41,889 bases of DNA, taken from NCBI GenBank assembly GCA_020250005.1, contig JADCES010000066.1, positions 1 through 41,889 on the forward strand. Direction: 5' to 3'. How positions within the stretch are numbered: the first letter of the stretch is position 1; every line of letters starts with the position of its first letter. Under the pieces are notes generated by a model. That model made no database searches, had not been told where the DNA came from, and saw nothing but the letters and a program-made list of their open reading frames with translations. The DNA comes from Roseomonas sp. GTDB lineage: Bacteria > Pseudomonadota > Alphaproteobacteria > Acetobacterales > Acetobacteraceae. Positions 8,470-15,833 of this stretch are shown here, one piece after another. Both the position numbers and the translations under genes were made by a program.

Positions 8470-8502
8470 AAAAAAGGCGGCGGCCCCGGCAGGACCGCCG
8501 CC
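8470..8502 (-). terminator. Rho-independent terminator of the chemotaxis receptor gene
   Basis: On the minus strand an 8-bp perfect GC stem (GGCGGCGG at 8495-8502 in minus sense, partner at 8476-8483) with an 11-base loop is followed directly by six Ts (8475-8470). It begins 24 bases after the stop codon of the methyl-accepting protein. This is the clearest intrinsic terminator in the window. Confidence 0.85.
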
Positions 8503-8526
8503 CTTGGTTTGACCGGAAAGGCCCGA

Positions 8527-10203
8527 TCAGGCCGCTTGCAGCCGCTTGATCAGCGCCTGGGTCGCTTCACGCAGCTGTACCGCCTCATCCGCCACGGTAC
8601 GGCTGGCCACTGTAATGCTGCCCATGGCCTTGCCGGCATCTTCCGCCATGCCGGAGACGCGGCCGATGGAGCCTTCCAGCCCATCCACCGCCTTGGCGGC
8701 ATTGCGCAGGCTTGTGGCGATTTCCGCCGTGGTGGCGGATTGTTCTTCGACCGCTGCGGCAATGGCGGTGTTTTCGCCATCCAACTGGCTGATGCGCGCG
8801 ACGATATCGCCAATCACGCCCACCACATCGCCGATGATATTCTGCATCGCGCCGATTTCGGTCTGGATGCTTTCCGTGGCCTTGGCCGATTGCGCGGCCA
8901 GGTTCTTCACCTCAGAAGCAACCACAGCGAAGCCCTTGCCTGCTTCACCGGCACGGGCCGATTCGATCGTGGCATTGAGCGCGAGCAGATTGGTCTGCGC
9001 GGCGATGGTGCCGATCAGCCCCGTGACATCATTGATGCGCACGGATGCCGCATTCAGCCCATCCACCAGGCTGCTCACGCGATCTGCCTGTTCCGCCGCA
9101 CCGCGCGCGGTTTGCGCCACGGCGGTCACGCGGTTGGAGACTTCGGAGATCGCAACCGTGAGTTCCTCAGCCGCCGCCGAGACGGATTGGATGCCATGAT
9201 TGGCTTCCGTTCCTTCATGCGCGGCAGACCGCGCCTGGGCCAGCGTCGCATCCGTGACGGAAGCAACCTTGGTCCCTTCCTTCACCAGCATGGAAGTGCT
9301 CTCAGAAAGCGTGCTGACCGATTGGCCAACCGCGCGATCCAGATCACCCGCAATGCTTTGGATGGCGGCACGGCGCGCCGCTTCCATTTCCGCCCCGCGT
9401 GTCGCTTCTGCGGCGCGCAGCTTCTCAGCCTCGACCAGGCCTTCGCGGAAGACGGTCGCGGCACGCGCCATTTCGCCCACTTCGTCATGGCGTTCCGTGC
9501 CTTGGAATTCCTTGGAAAGATCGCCCTTCGACATTTTTTCCATGCCAGAGGCAAGCTGGCCAAGCGGACGAGTGACTCGGGCAAGCACAATCCAGCCCGC
9601 TGCGATCAGCGCCGCGAGCGAGAAAAGCCCCATCAGCGCGATGATCAGCGTTGCCTGGGTAACGGAGGTCACCTCATTGGCGACCTTTTCATTCGTTTCG
9701 GCCACGATGGTATCCATCATACCGCCGATCGATTCCGTGAAAGGATCAATCGCCTGATAGAGCCGTTCCTTGATCAGCTGTTCAAGCTGCGCGCTGTTCT
9801 TCGCGGCCGCGATGCGCACCAGTTCCTGGGTGACCTGTTCGGCCGGGGCGCGGCGTTCGCGTGCCTGGGCAAAGGCTTCCTGCACGCTTGGCGGCAATTG
9901 GGCTTGGGTCAGGGCGGCCCAGGCGCGGTTGATGTTCCTCACCGCATCGGCAAGGCTGGTCGCGCCTTCTTCCCAGGTGAAATTGCCATTCCGCATCTTG
10001 TGGGATGCGTCCACGACAAACACCGCATAGGCATCGGACAATGCCTTCAGATCAATCAGCGGTGCGACGGCATTCGCCTTGATTTCGGTAAAGCTCTGCG
10101 CGTTATGTCGCATGGACATCCAGGCATAGATGGCAGCACCGGCATTCACCGTGCCGATCATCGCGAGGATGCTGAGCAAAAGGGGAGCAAGTCTTAGTCG
10201 CAT
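8527..10203 (-). CDS. Methyl-accepting chemotaxis protein
   Basis: Membrane chemoreceptor of 558 residues that signals to CheA/CheW. Order: TM1 (about 4-28), a periplasmic helical sensor domain of about 155 residues, TM2 (about 184-208), a HAMP domain, and a long cytoplasmic coiled coil with the conserved hairpin tip [20 protein letters not shown] and [15 protein letters not shown] (about 399-437). It ends without a CheR-binding pentapeptide. The ATG at 10203 is preceded by AAGGAG and gives a normal TM1; a reading to 10287 adds 28 residues with no homology signal. No other chemotaxis gene is near. The ligand is unknown. It has its own terminator and a distinctive AT-rich upstream region. Confidence 0.93.
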   Translation of the reverse strand: MRLRLAPLLLSILAMIGTVNAGAAIYAWMSMRHNAQSFTEIKANAVAPLIDLKALSDAYAVFVVDASHKMRNGNFTWEEGATSLADAVRNINRAWAALTQAQLPPSVQEAFAQARERRAPAEQVTQELVRIAAAKNSAQLEQLIKERLYQAIDPFTESIGGMMDTIVAETNEKVANEVTSVTQATLIIALMGLFSLAALIAAGWIVLARVTRPLGQLASGMEKMSKGDLSKEFQGTERHDEVGEMARAATVFREGLVEAEKLRAAEATRGAEMEAARRAAIQSIAGDLDRAVGQSVSTLSESTSMLVKEGTKVASVTDATLAQARSAAHEGTEANHGIQSVSAAAEELTVAISEVSNRVTAVAQTARGAAEQADRVSSLVDGLNAASVRINDVTGLIGTIAAQTNLLALNATIESARAGEAGKGFAVVASEVKNLAAQSAKATESIQTEIGAMQNIIGDVVGVIGDIVARISQLDGENTAIAAAVEEQSATTAEIATSLRNAAKAVDGLEGSIGRVSGMAEDAGKAMGSITVASRTVADEAVQLREATQALIKRLQAA

Positions 10204-10656
10204 CTTCTGGCGTTCTCCTTTCTTGAGACTGTGCCATTGTGCAGGCATTGTCCTTGCTGAAAGGTGACCAGGAGAATTGCGAGGCAAAATTCTTTTGCTG
10301 TTCCGGATTAAGAAATTCTTATGCGGCGCATCACGTCAGCACCGTGGTCTGCCCATTTTCGCAGCACCCAATGACCCAAGGCTTAAGCCATCATGAAAGG
10401 CGCGATGGGGGCTCTTTAGGTTGCGCCTGGATGCGCGGTCACCTTGTCCGCGGGGTGCGCAATTGGCACAGGTGGTGCGATTTATGGCGACCTTTCGCGA
10501 TCCAAACCTGCCCCCGCGCACCATTGGCGCTATATTTGATAGGCGAATTTACGCTGCTATCGGGAAGCGACAGCAGCGACCGGACCATTAGCCTGGGCAG
10601 CGCGGCTTATCCAGAAATGTGGGCGTCAGAGAAGTTTGGAATTAACCAAATCATCA
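10204..10656. other. Intergenic region between PHP and chemotaxis genes
   Basis: A 450-base gap between two minus-strand genes. It contains the receptor's ribosome site, the two palindromes at 10284-10321, and otherwise no coding signal I trust. A plus-strand open frame across it lacks a ribosome site and has irregular composition. No terminator for the PHP gene with a clear T-run was seen. Confidence 0.55.
10284..10321. promoter_or_regulatory. Two AT-rich palindromes upstream of the chemotaxis receptor
   Basis: GCAAAA-TTC-TTTTGC (10284-10298) and TAAGAA-A-TTCTTA (10309-10321) are both perfect inverted repeats. Their centres are 24 bases apart, 80-120 bases upstream of the receptor ATG, in a stretch much richer in A and T than its surroundings. 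They look like operator sites for a dimeric regulator; which one is unknown. Confidence 0.4.
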
Positions 10657-11559
10657 TTACGTAAAGAAATGCGGATTGGACCAGGCGCGCTTGCCGGCCG
10701 CATCCGCCACCACAACGCGCGCAAAGCCGCCATCGCGCAGCTTTTCAAGCGGCAGCACGGCCCTGGTCTGCAAGGGCGCCACGGCTTGCGCGGCGGATGA
10801 CCCGCGCCCAAGCACCATGATGCTGGCGGCCAGGCTGCACTGCACCTCAACGCTATCTTCGCCCCAAAGAATGCCCTCAATGCGCGGGCCCTGGCTTGCG
10901 TAGAAATGCCCGGCCTTGAGCGCGGCCAGCAGCGCTTCCGGTTCATTCTCGGTCGCCTTCACCATGACCCAGCCGCCGAACCAATCCTCACAGGCGAAAT
11001 GCGCGTCATCCACCGCAATCAGGGACACGCGCCTGCCATCGGTCAGCAGCCGATCCGCCAGAAAGGCACCGCCGCCGCGATCGGTCCGCACCTGGCTGGT
11101 GTGATTGTAGATCTCAACGGCATGGGCGGCGGCGATGCTATGTCCATCATCTGCCGTCAGCCCGTACCAGCCGGGATGGGCAATGGCGACGAAGGCGCCT
11201 GCATCAGCACAACGCGCAGCCAGCGCCGCGCCATTTTCCCCAGGCGGTGTTGGCGCGAAATCAAGCGGCAGGCCCACTGCCAAAATATGCCAAATCTCGC
11301 CAAGTGAGGTCGCCGGCGCATGGACTTCCGCACCCAACAGCGTGGTGAAGCCGGGCGCGCGGAAGCGACGCGTATCGGCGATGGGGAAATTGTAGCGCGC
11401 CATGAAATGGTCCGTCAGCGCCATGAAGTCATAGCCGCCGCGGCGATAGGTCTCCACCACATCCTCCGGCGTGCGCTTGCCGTCAGAAAGGGTGGAATGG
11501 GTATGGATATTGCCCTTCAGGAAGCGCCCCGGCGCGGCAAAGACGGGATCAAGCTGCAT
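10657..11559 (-). CDS. PHP-domain metal-dependent phosphoesterase
   Basis: Polymerase-and-histidinol-phosphatase superfamily hydrolase, 300 residues. Metal-binding motifs appear in order: GNIHTHSTLSDG (His19, His21), LTDHF (Asp50-His51), AIAHPGWYG, and DDAHF near residue 188. This is the PHP set for a multi-metal site acting on a phosphoester or nucleotide. The region after about 225 is a beta-rich extension seen in some stand-alone PHP enzymes; the substrate is unknown. GGAGG precedes the ATG by 7 bases. The gene is divergent from an ATP-grasp ligase 227 bases away, so the two may share regulation. Confidence 0.88.
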   Translation of the reverse strand: MQLDPVFAAPGRFLKGNIHTHSTLSDGKRTPEDVVETYRRGGYDFMALTDHFMARYNFPIADTRRFRAPGFTTLLGAEVHAPATSLGEIWHILAVGLPLDFAPTPPGENGAALAARCADAGAFVAIAHPGWYGLTADDGHSIAAAHAVEIYNHTSQVRTDRGGGAFLADRLLTDGRRVSLIAVDDAHFACEDWFGGWVMVKATENEPEALLAALKAGHFYASQGPRIEGILWGEDSVEVQCSLAASIMVLGRGSSAAQAVAPLQTRAVLPLEKLRDGGFARVVVADAAGKRAWSNPHFFT

Positions 11560-11786
11560 CGGGGGGCCTCCGCCACCAGTGGGTTTTCTTCCCGGCCTTC
11601 CTAAGGCCTAAAGGCGGATCGTGGAATTGCGCCTGCCGCTTGGGGGCAGGGCATCTCCCTGGCGTGCGGCATGGGGCAGGAATTTTCGCCAAATAATCGC
11701 CGAAGGAAAAGAAAATCTTTCTTTTTTCAGGTCCTTGCATTGGCTTCAGGATGGTCTTTTTTCTTGTGAAACTTTGGAGAAGCCGC
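11560..11786. other. Divergent intergenic region between PHP and ATP-grasp genes
   Basis: Must contain promoters in both directions. The visible feature is an AT-rich inverted repeat, AAAAGAAA (11707-11714) and TTTCTTTT (11718-11725) around a 3-base centre, continuing into further Ts. It could be an operator or an A-T hairpin. No confident -35/-10 pair was found. Confidence 0.4.
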
Positions 11787-12743
11787 ATGTCGAAGGTCTT
11801 TGTCATTCACGAAAATGATGCCTGGGTGGAACCGCTGCGCGTGGCCTTCGCCCGCCTTGGCACCCCGTTTGAGGAATGGTTCCTCGATGAAGGCGTGCTG
11901 GACCTGACCGCGCCGCCGCCCGAGGGCGTTTTCTATAATCGCATGAGTGCGTCATCCCACACGCGCGGCCATACCTATGCGCCGGAATATGCCGGCGCGG
12001 TTATTGAGCATTTGGAACGCCATGGCAGGCTGGTGGTGAATGGCCGGCGTGCCTTGCAGTTGGAACTCTCCAAGGTTGCGCAATATGCCGCGCTGGCGGG
12101 TTTTGATATCCCAACGCCGCCGACGATTGCCGTGGTGGGGGTGCAGCATCTTGCAGCAGCGGCGGAAAAGCTCGGCTTCCCGGTTATTTTGAAGCATAAC
12201 CGCGCCGGCAAGGGCTTGGGCGTGCAATTGATTCTGAGTGCTGCGGCTTTGCGTGAAGCGGTGGCGAAAATCGCCGCCGACCCCGATCCCTTCGCCGTAC
12301 CGCGTGATGGGGTGTGGCTGGTGCAGCGCTACATCGAAGCGCCGGAGCCCTTCATCACGCGGGCTGAATTCATCAATGGCAAATTCCTCTATGCCGTGCG
12401 CGTGGATACTTCTGAGGGGTTTGAGCTTTGCCCGGCGGATGTCTGCGCCATTGAACCTGGCGCGGTCTGCCCCGCCGTGGCACCGGGGGAGAAGTTTCGC
12501 ATCATTGAAAATTTCTCTCACCCCCTGCTGCCGCGCATGGAAGCCTTTTTGCGCGCCAATGGCGTTGGCGTGGGCGCGATTGAATTCATCACGGATCGCG
12601 CGGGCAATACCTTCGCGTATGATGTGAATACCAATACGAATTACAATAGCGATGCCGAAGCCCGCGCCGGGCAATCAGGCATGGGTGCCATTGCGCAATT
12701 CCTGACGGGTTTGCTGCAAAAGCAACAAGCCAAGGCGGCCTGA
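11787..12743 (+). CDS. ATP-grasp ligase (RimK-like)
   Basis: A 318-residue protein of the ATP-grasp superfamily, which couples a carboxylate to an amine or similar group via an acyl-phosphate. The ATP-lysine region FPVILKHNRAGKGLGVQLI, the WLVQRYIEAPEPFITRAEFI strand-loop and the metal-binding C-terminal FAYDVNTNTNYNSDAE are visible. I place the start at 11787, with GGAGA 7 bases upstream; the open frame extends to 11751 without support. The substrate is not deducible: RimK-type glutamate ligation is one possibility, but no acceptor protein is nearby. A perfect 13-bp hairpin follows 12 bases after the stop. Confidence 0.82.
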   Translation: MSKVFVIHENDAWVEPLRVAFARLGTPFEEWFLDEGVLDLTAPPPEGVFYNRMSASSHTRGHTYAPEYAGAVIEHLERHGRLVVNGRRALQLELSKVAQYAALAGFDIPTPPTIAVVGVQHLAAAAEKLGFPVILKHNRAGKGLGVQLILSAAALREAVAKIAADPDPFAVPRDGVWLVQRYIEAPEPFITRAEFINGKFLYAVRVDTSEGFELCPADVCAIEPGAVCPAVAPGEKFRIIENFSHPLLPRMEAFLRANGVGVGAIEFITDRAGNTFAYDVNTNTNYNSDAEARAGQSGMGAIAQFLTGLLQKQQAKAA

Positions 12744-12755
12744 GGGCATATTTGA

Positions 12756-12786
12756 TTTACCCTGGCGGGATTTCCGCCAGGGTAAA
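12756..12786. terminator. Perfect 13-bp hairpin after the ATP-grasp gene
   Basis: TTTACCCTGGCGG (12756-12768), a 5-base loop and its exact complement (12774-12786). It starts 12 bases after the ATP-grasp stop and probably ends that transcript, although no long T-run follows on either strand. Confidence 0.55.
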
Positions 12787-12904
12787 GGGTTGTGTCCTTC
12801 CCACCCGCATGAAGCGCGCGCGGTTTTGATCGGCAAGGAAGTTTCGAGACGCCCCTTCGCCATCTGCGAAGTGTACGAAACCGCCCAGGCAGCGGCGCCG
12901 GCCG

Positions 12905-12946
12905 TCATGACAAAACTTGATGGATCATGACGCATCATGATATCTA
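12905..12946 (+). promoter_or_regulatory. Promoter with three phased TCATGA boxes for the RHH-Doc operon
   Basis: TCATGA, itself palindromic, occurs at 12905-12910, 12925-12930 and 12935-12940: spacings of 20 and 10 bases, so all lie on one face of the helix. The last two are part of a direct repeat ATCATGA. A promoter-like pair TTGATG (12917-12922) and TATCTA (12941-12946), 18 bases apart, brackets the last two boxes. This is what autorepression by a ribbon-helix-helix antitoxin would need. It starts 64 bases and ends 23 bases before the antitoxin ATG. Confidence 0.6.
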
Positions 12947-12968
12947 CGAGCGGTCATCAAGGTGAACC

Positions 12969-13199
12969 ATGGCCAATCCAACCCGCGAAAAATTTGCAAC
13001 CCAGGTGAAGTCCGAAACCCTCGTTGCATTGCGCAACCTCGCCAAAAGCGAGGGACGGCAATTGCAAGCGCTGGTTGATGAGGCGCTTTCCGATCTGATT
13101 GACAAGCGCCAGCGCGCCCGCCCGCGCGCGCATGTCATGGCGGCCTATGAGGCGACCCATGAGAAATATGCCGAGCTTTACGCGAAGCTTGCTGAATGA
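12969..13199 (+). CDS. Ribbon-helix-helix antitoxin paired with a Doc-type toxin
   Basis: A 76-residue protein. The N-terminal half (KFATQVKSETLVALRNLAKSEGRQLQALVDEAL) has the strand-helix-helix pattern of a ribbon-helix-helix DNA-binding domain. The charged C-terminal half (RPRAHVMAAYEATHEKYAEL) is the expected toxin-binding tail. The stop overlaps the start of the Doc gene as ATGA, typical of a toxin-antitoxin pair. It is not the Phd fold of the classical Phd-Doc module. Proposed role: bind the TCATGA boxes upstream and neutralise Doc. Confidence 0.82.
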   Translation: MANPTREKFATQVKSETLVALRNLAKSEGRQLQALVDEALSDLIDKRQRARPRAHVMAAYEATHEKYAELYAKLAE

Positions 13200-13597
13200 C
13201 GGATTACCTGACCATCATTGAGGTCTTGGCTATCCATCACGACCAGATCAAACGCTATGGCGGTGCCGATGGCGTTCGCGATTTTGGGCTGCTTGAGGCC
13301 GCGCTCTATCGCCCGCAGACGGGCTATTATGAGGATGTGATCGAGGAAGCCGCGGCTCTTTGGGAGAGCCTGGCCATGAACCATCCCTTTGTTGACGGGA
13401 ATAAGCGTGTCGCAGCAGCGGCCATGATCACCTTTCTGGCGATCAACGGCTACTCGATCAGGCAAGAAGCCCAGATGCTCTATCGCTTTATCATCGAAAA
13501 CCTGGAAGGCAGGTCATTCCGCCATGACCGCCTTGCAGCATGGTTGCGCGCGAACACGGTGGGCGTGGATCATCAGACAGGAGATAAGGGGCGGTGA
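13196..13597 (+). CDS. Doc-family (Fic-fold) toxin
   Basis: A 133-residue Fic-fold protein of the death-on-curing family. The active-site motif is HPFVDGNKRVAA (His63-Ala74). The NKR ending, in place of the GNGR of AMP-transferring Fic enzymes, is the mark of Doc, which in phage P1 phosphorylates and inactivates elongation factor Tu. The catalytic His63 and Asp67 are present, so the toxin looks functional. Translation is coupled to the upstream antitoxin by a 4-base overlap. It converges on the DUF4406-like gene with only 6 bases between the stops. Confidence 0.88.
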   Translation: MTDYLTIIEVLAIHHDQIKRYGGADGVRDFGLLEAALYRPQTGYYEDVIEEAAALWESLAMNHPFVDGNKRVAAAAMITFLAINGYSIRQEAQMLYRFIIENLEGRSFRHDRLAAWLRANTVGVDHQTGDKGR

Positions 13598-13603
13598 TGT
13601 CCG

Positions 13604-13939
13604 TTACTTTGGCGGGATATCCGCAAGCGCAAGATACACGGGCTTACCCGCCTGCCTGAAGCGCGCCACTTCCTGATCCGCGCCCTGGCTTGGGCCACCC
13701 AGCCGCAGCACGGCATCGCAGCGTTCAGCCAAGGCGAGTGAGACGGGCATCATCACTTCGTCAAACACATCACCCTCAGCCGCGGCGATGATCGGCAGCG
13801 CCATATTCACGCCAATCACCGGCACATGACCTAGCCTTAGGATCGCGAGTGCGGCCTGGTTCATCTCAGCAAGGCGCGCGGCGCGGAGCGCGGCATCGGC
13901 ACCGCCGCTGGTGTAGGGGGCTGCGATCATGATCCACAT
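13604..13939 (-). CDS. DUF4406-like / nucleoside 2-deoxyribosyltransferase-fold protein
   Basis: A 111-residue protein. MWIMIAAPYTSG at the N-terminus, HVPVIGVNMALPI in the middle and RCDAVLRLGGPSQGADQEVARFRQAGKPVY at the end resemble the small Rossmann-like DUF4406 / nucleoside 2-deoxyribosyltransferase group. That group binds nucleotides or sugars, but members are mostly uncharacterised. It starts 3 bases after the OtnC-like aldolase stop and ends the long minus-strand run, so it is probably part of that operon. A role in the acid-sugar pathway is inferred from position only. Confidence 0.72.
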   Translation of the reverse strand: MWIMIAAPYTSGGADAALRAARLAEMNQAALAILRLGHVPVIGVNMALPIIAAAEGDVFDEVMMPVSLALAERCDAVLRLGGPSQGADQEVARFRQAGKPVYLALADIPPK

Positions 13940-13942
13940 GGG

Positions 13943-14575
13943 TCAGCCGAAGGTGTTCAGCAGGTCATCAACCTGCGCGGGCGTCAGGCTGCGCGCGCCA
14001 GCGCCACGCAGCAGCAGCGCAAGGCGCGCGGCTTCTTCCAATTCCTCTGCCGCATGCACGGCATCTTCCAAGGTACGGCCAGAAACAACGGGGCCGTGAT
14101 TGGCGAGCAGCACGGCCTTCGCGCCCTTTGCCGCTTCGTGGATATCCTTTTCCATCGCGCCATCGCCGGGGCGGTAATAGCGGATCACCGGCAAAAACCG
14201 CCCGACGCGCATGACAAAATAGGGTGTGAGCGGCGGGATGGGCGCGAATTCCCCCGGTTCGGCCAGGCAGGCGATGGCGGTCGCGTGCGTCGAATGCAAA
14301 TGCACCACCGCGCCCGCATCCGGCCGCGCCGTCAGCACCGCGCGATGCATGAAGACTTCCTTGGATGGCTTATCGCCCGAAACATGCGAAAAATCCGGCG
14401 CGAGCTTCGAGATGCGCGCGGGATCAAGCCGGCCAAGGCAGGAATTGGTCGGCGTCATCAGAAACCCATCCGGCAGGCGCACGCTGATATTGCCGGCTGT
14501 CCCCACCGAATAGCCGCGCGCAAAAAGTGAGCCACCAAGCGCGGCAAGTTGCGCGCGTAGCGCAGCCTCATCCAT
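13943..14575 (-). CDS. otnC: Class II aldolase/adducin protein, probable 3-oxo-tetronate 4-phosphate decarboxylase
   Basis: Zinc-dependent class II aldolase-fold enzyme, 210 residues. Metal and catalytic residues are visible: Glu73 in SKEVFMHR, His92 and His94 in VVHLHSTHATA, and His160 in LLANHGPVV. N-terminal GTAGNISVR binds the substrate phosphate. Its ATG lies inside the 3' end of the otnK-like gene (8-base overlap). Class II aldolases paired with a DUF1537 kinase are the known OtnC/OtnK pair of D-erythronate and L-threonate breakdown, where OtnC decarboxylates the 3-oxo-4-phosphate to dihydroxyacetone phosphate. The symbol rests on this pairing and is not proof of substrate. Confidence 0.82.
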   Translation of the reverse strand: MDEAALRAQLAALGGSLFARGYSVGTAGNISVRLPDGFLMTPTNSCLGRLDPARISKLAPDFSHVSGDKPSKEVFMHRAVLTARPDAGAVVHLHSTHATAIACLAEPGEFAPIPPLTPYFVMRVGRFLPVIRYYRPGDGAMEKDIHEAAKGAKAVLLANHGPVVSGRTLEDAVHAAEELEEAARLALLLRGAGARSLTPAQVDDLLNTFG

Positions 14576-15827
14576 GGTCGAAAGCCTTCAGGAAGAAATC
14601 GCGCGCGCCAAAATTGCCGGACTTCAACGCCAGATGCAGCCCGCGCGGTTCGGCAAAAGTCCATGGCACGCCTGGATCAATCTCTGGCCCGATGCGAAGC
14701 GTCGTGACACCCAGGCGCTGCACCACCGCGCCGGAAGTCTCGCCACCCGCCACGACCAAGCGCCCCACACCGCGCGCGACAAGCCCTTCCGCGATGGCGG
14801 CCATGGCGGCTTCAATCAAGGCGCCGGCGGCATCACGCCCAAGCTTCGCTTGCAATGCGGCAACCTTTTCAGGCGGCGCGCTGGCGGCAATCACCACCGG
14901 GCGATCGGCGGCCAATTTCCCGTCCACCCATTCCAGTGCCTGCGCCGTAAGTGCCGCCGCATCGGGCGTTGCGAGCGCATCCAATTCCAGCACCGGCACG
15001 TGATCGCGCGCGAGGCCGATTTGCCCGAGTGTCGCCCGCGAACAGGAACCCGCCACCACCGCCGTCATGCCCTGCATGGGCGGCAGGCTTGCGGCATCGC
15101 CGCGCGCGGGCAGCAAGCCAGCGCGACGGAAATTCTCGGGCAGGCCCATCGCCACACCGGAACCGCCGGTGATCAGCGCGTGTTGCGCTGCCGCTTCACC
15201 AATCGCGAGCAAATGCTGATCCGTCACCGCGTCAACAATCGCATAGCGCCGGCCTTGTTCAGCAAGGCGCATCATGGCTTGCCGCGTGGCGGCGGCACCT
15301 TGTTCTACGCTGGTGAAGGGCACCAGCCCGACCGCGCCATCGGTCTGCCGGCCAAGCACGCGCACCAGATTCGCATCCGTCATCGGCGTCAGCGGATGGT
15401 TTTCCATGCCGCTTTCATTGAGCAGTGCATTGCCCACGAAAAGATGTCCAAGATAAATCGTCCGCCCATTGGTCGGAAAGGCCGGGCAGGCCAGCGCAAA
15501 GCCCGATCCCAGGCGCTTGAGCAGCGCATCCGCGACCGGGCCAATATTGCCCTGATCCGTGCTGTCAAAGGTCGAGCAATATTTCCAGAAAATCTGTTTG
15601 GCACCTGCGGCCAGCAGTGCATCACAAGCGGCCAGGGATTGCGCCACTGCTTCGCCGACCGGCGCGGTGCGCGATTTCAGCGCAATGATCACGGCATCGG
15701 CTTCCGGCAAGGGACCGGTCGGCACGCCAATCACCTGCACGGCAGTCATGCCGCCTTTGACCAGCGTATTCGCGAGGTCCGTCGCCCCCGTGAAATCATC
15801 CGCGATGCAGCCAAGCAAAAGAGGCAT
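14568..15827 (-). CDS. otnK: Four-carbon acid sugar kinase (3-oxo-tetronate kinase)
   Basis: DUF1537-family kinase of 419 residues that phosphorylates 3-oxo-tetronate. The N-terminal substrate domain shows CIADDFTGATDLANTL (7-22) and FWKYCSTFDSTDQGNIG; the C-terminal nucleotide domain shows GSCSRATLGQI and VAGGETSGAVVQRLGV. All domains are complete. It overlaps the downstream aldolase by 8 bases and begins 6 bases after the methyltransferase stop. The usual dehydrogenase (ltnD/denD) and isomerase (otnI) are absent nearby, so they must lie elsewhere or the pathway is shortened. Confidence 0.9.
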   Translation of the reverse strand: MPLLLGCIADDFTGATDLANTLVKGGMTAVQVIGVPTGPLPEADAVIIALKSRTAPVGEAVAQSLAACDALLAAGAKQIFWKYCSTFDSTDQGNIGPVADALLKRLGSGFALACPAFPTNGRTIYLGHLFVGNALLNESGMENHPLTPMTDANLVRVLGRQTDGAVGLVPFTSVEQGAAATRQAMMRLAEQGRRYAIVDAVTDQHLLAIGEAAAQHALITGGSGVAMGLPENFRRAGLLPARGDAASLPPMQGMTAVVAGSCSRATLGQIGLARDHVPVLELDALATPDAAALTAQALEWVDGKLAADRPVVIAASAPPEKVAALQAKLGRDAAGALIEAAMAAIAEGLVARGVGRLVVAGGETSGAVVQRLGVTTLRIGPEIDPGVPWTFAEPRGLHLALKSGNFGARDFFLKAFDHG

Positions 15828-15833
15828 GTGAAA

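Noticed and set aside
8509-10197. A 562-codon plus-strand open frame
   Set aside because: It mirrors the chemotaxis receptor gene exactly and has no protein-like features.
10464-10480. A sigma-54-like element with GG-N10-GC spacing on the plus strand
   Set aside because: It points toward the 3' end of the PHP gene with no plus-strand gene for over 1.3 kb, and only the GG/GC spacing matches well.
10239-10664. A 141-codon open frame in the PHP-chemoreceptor gap
   Set aside because: No ribosome site, irregular composition, and it runs through the palindromes; not convincing as a gene.
11707-11728. An intrinsic terminator in the PHP/ATP-grasp gap
   Set aside because: The stem is made only of A-T rich arms and lies between divergent starts where no transcript should end.
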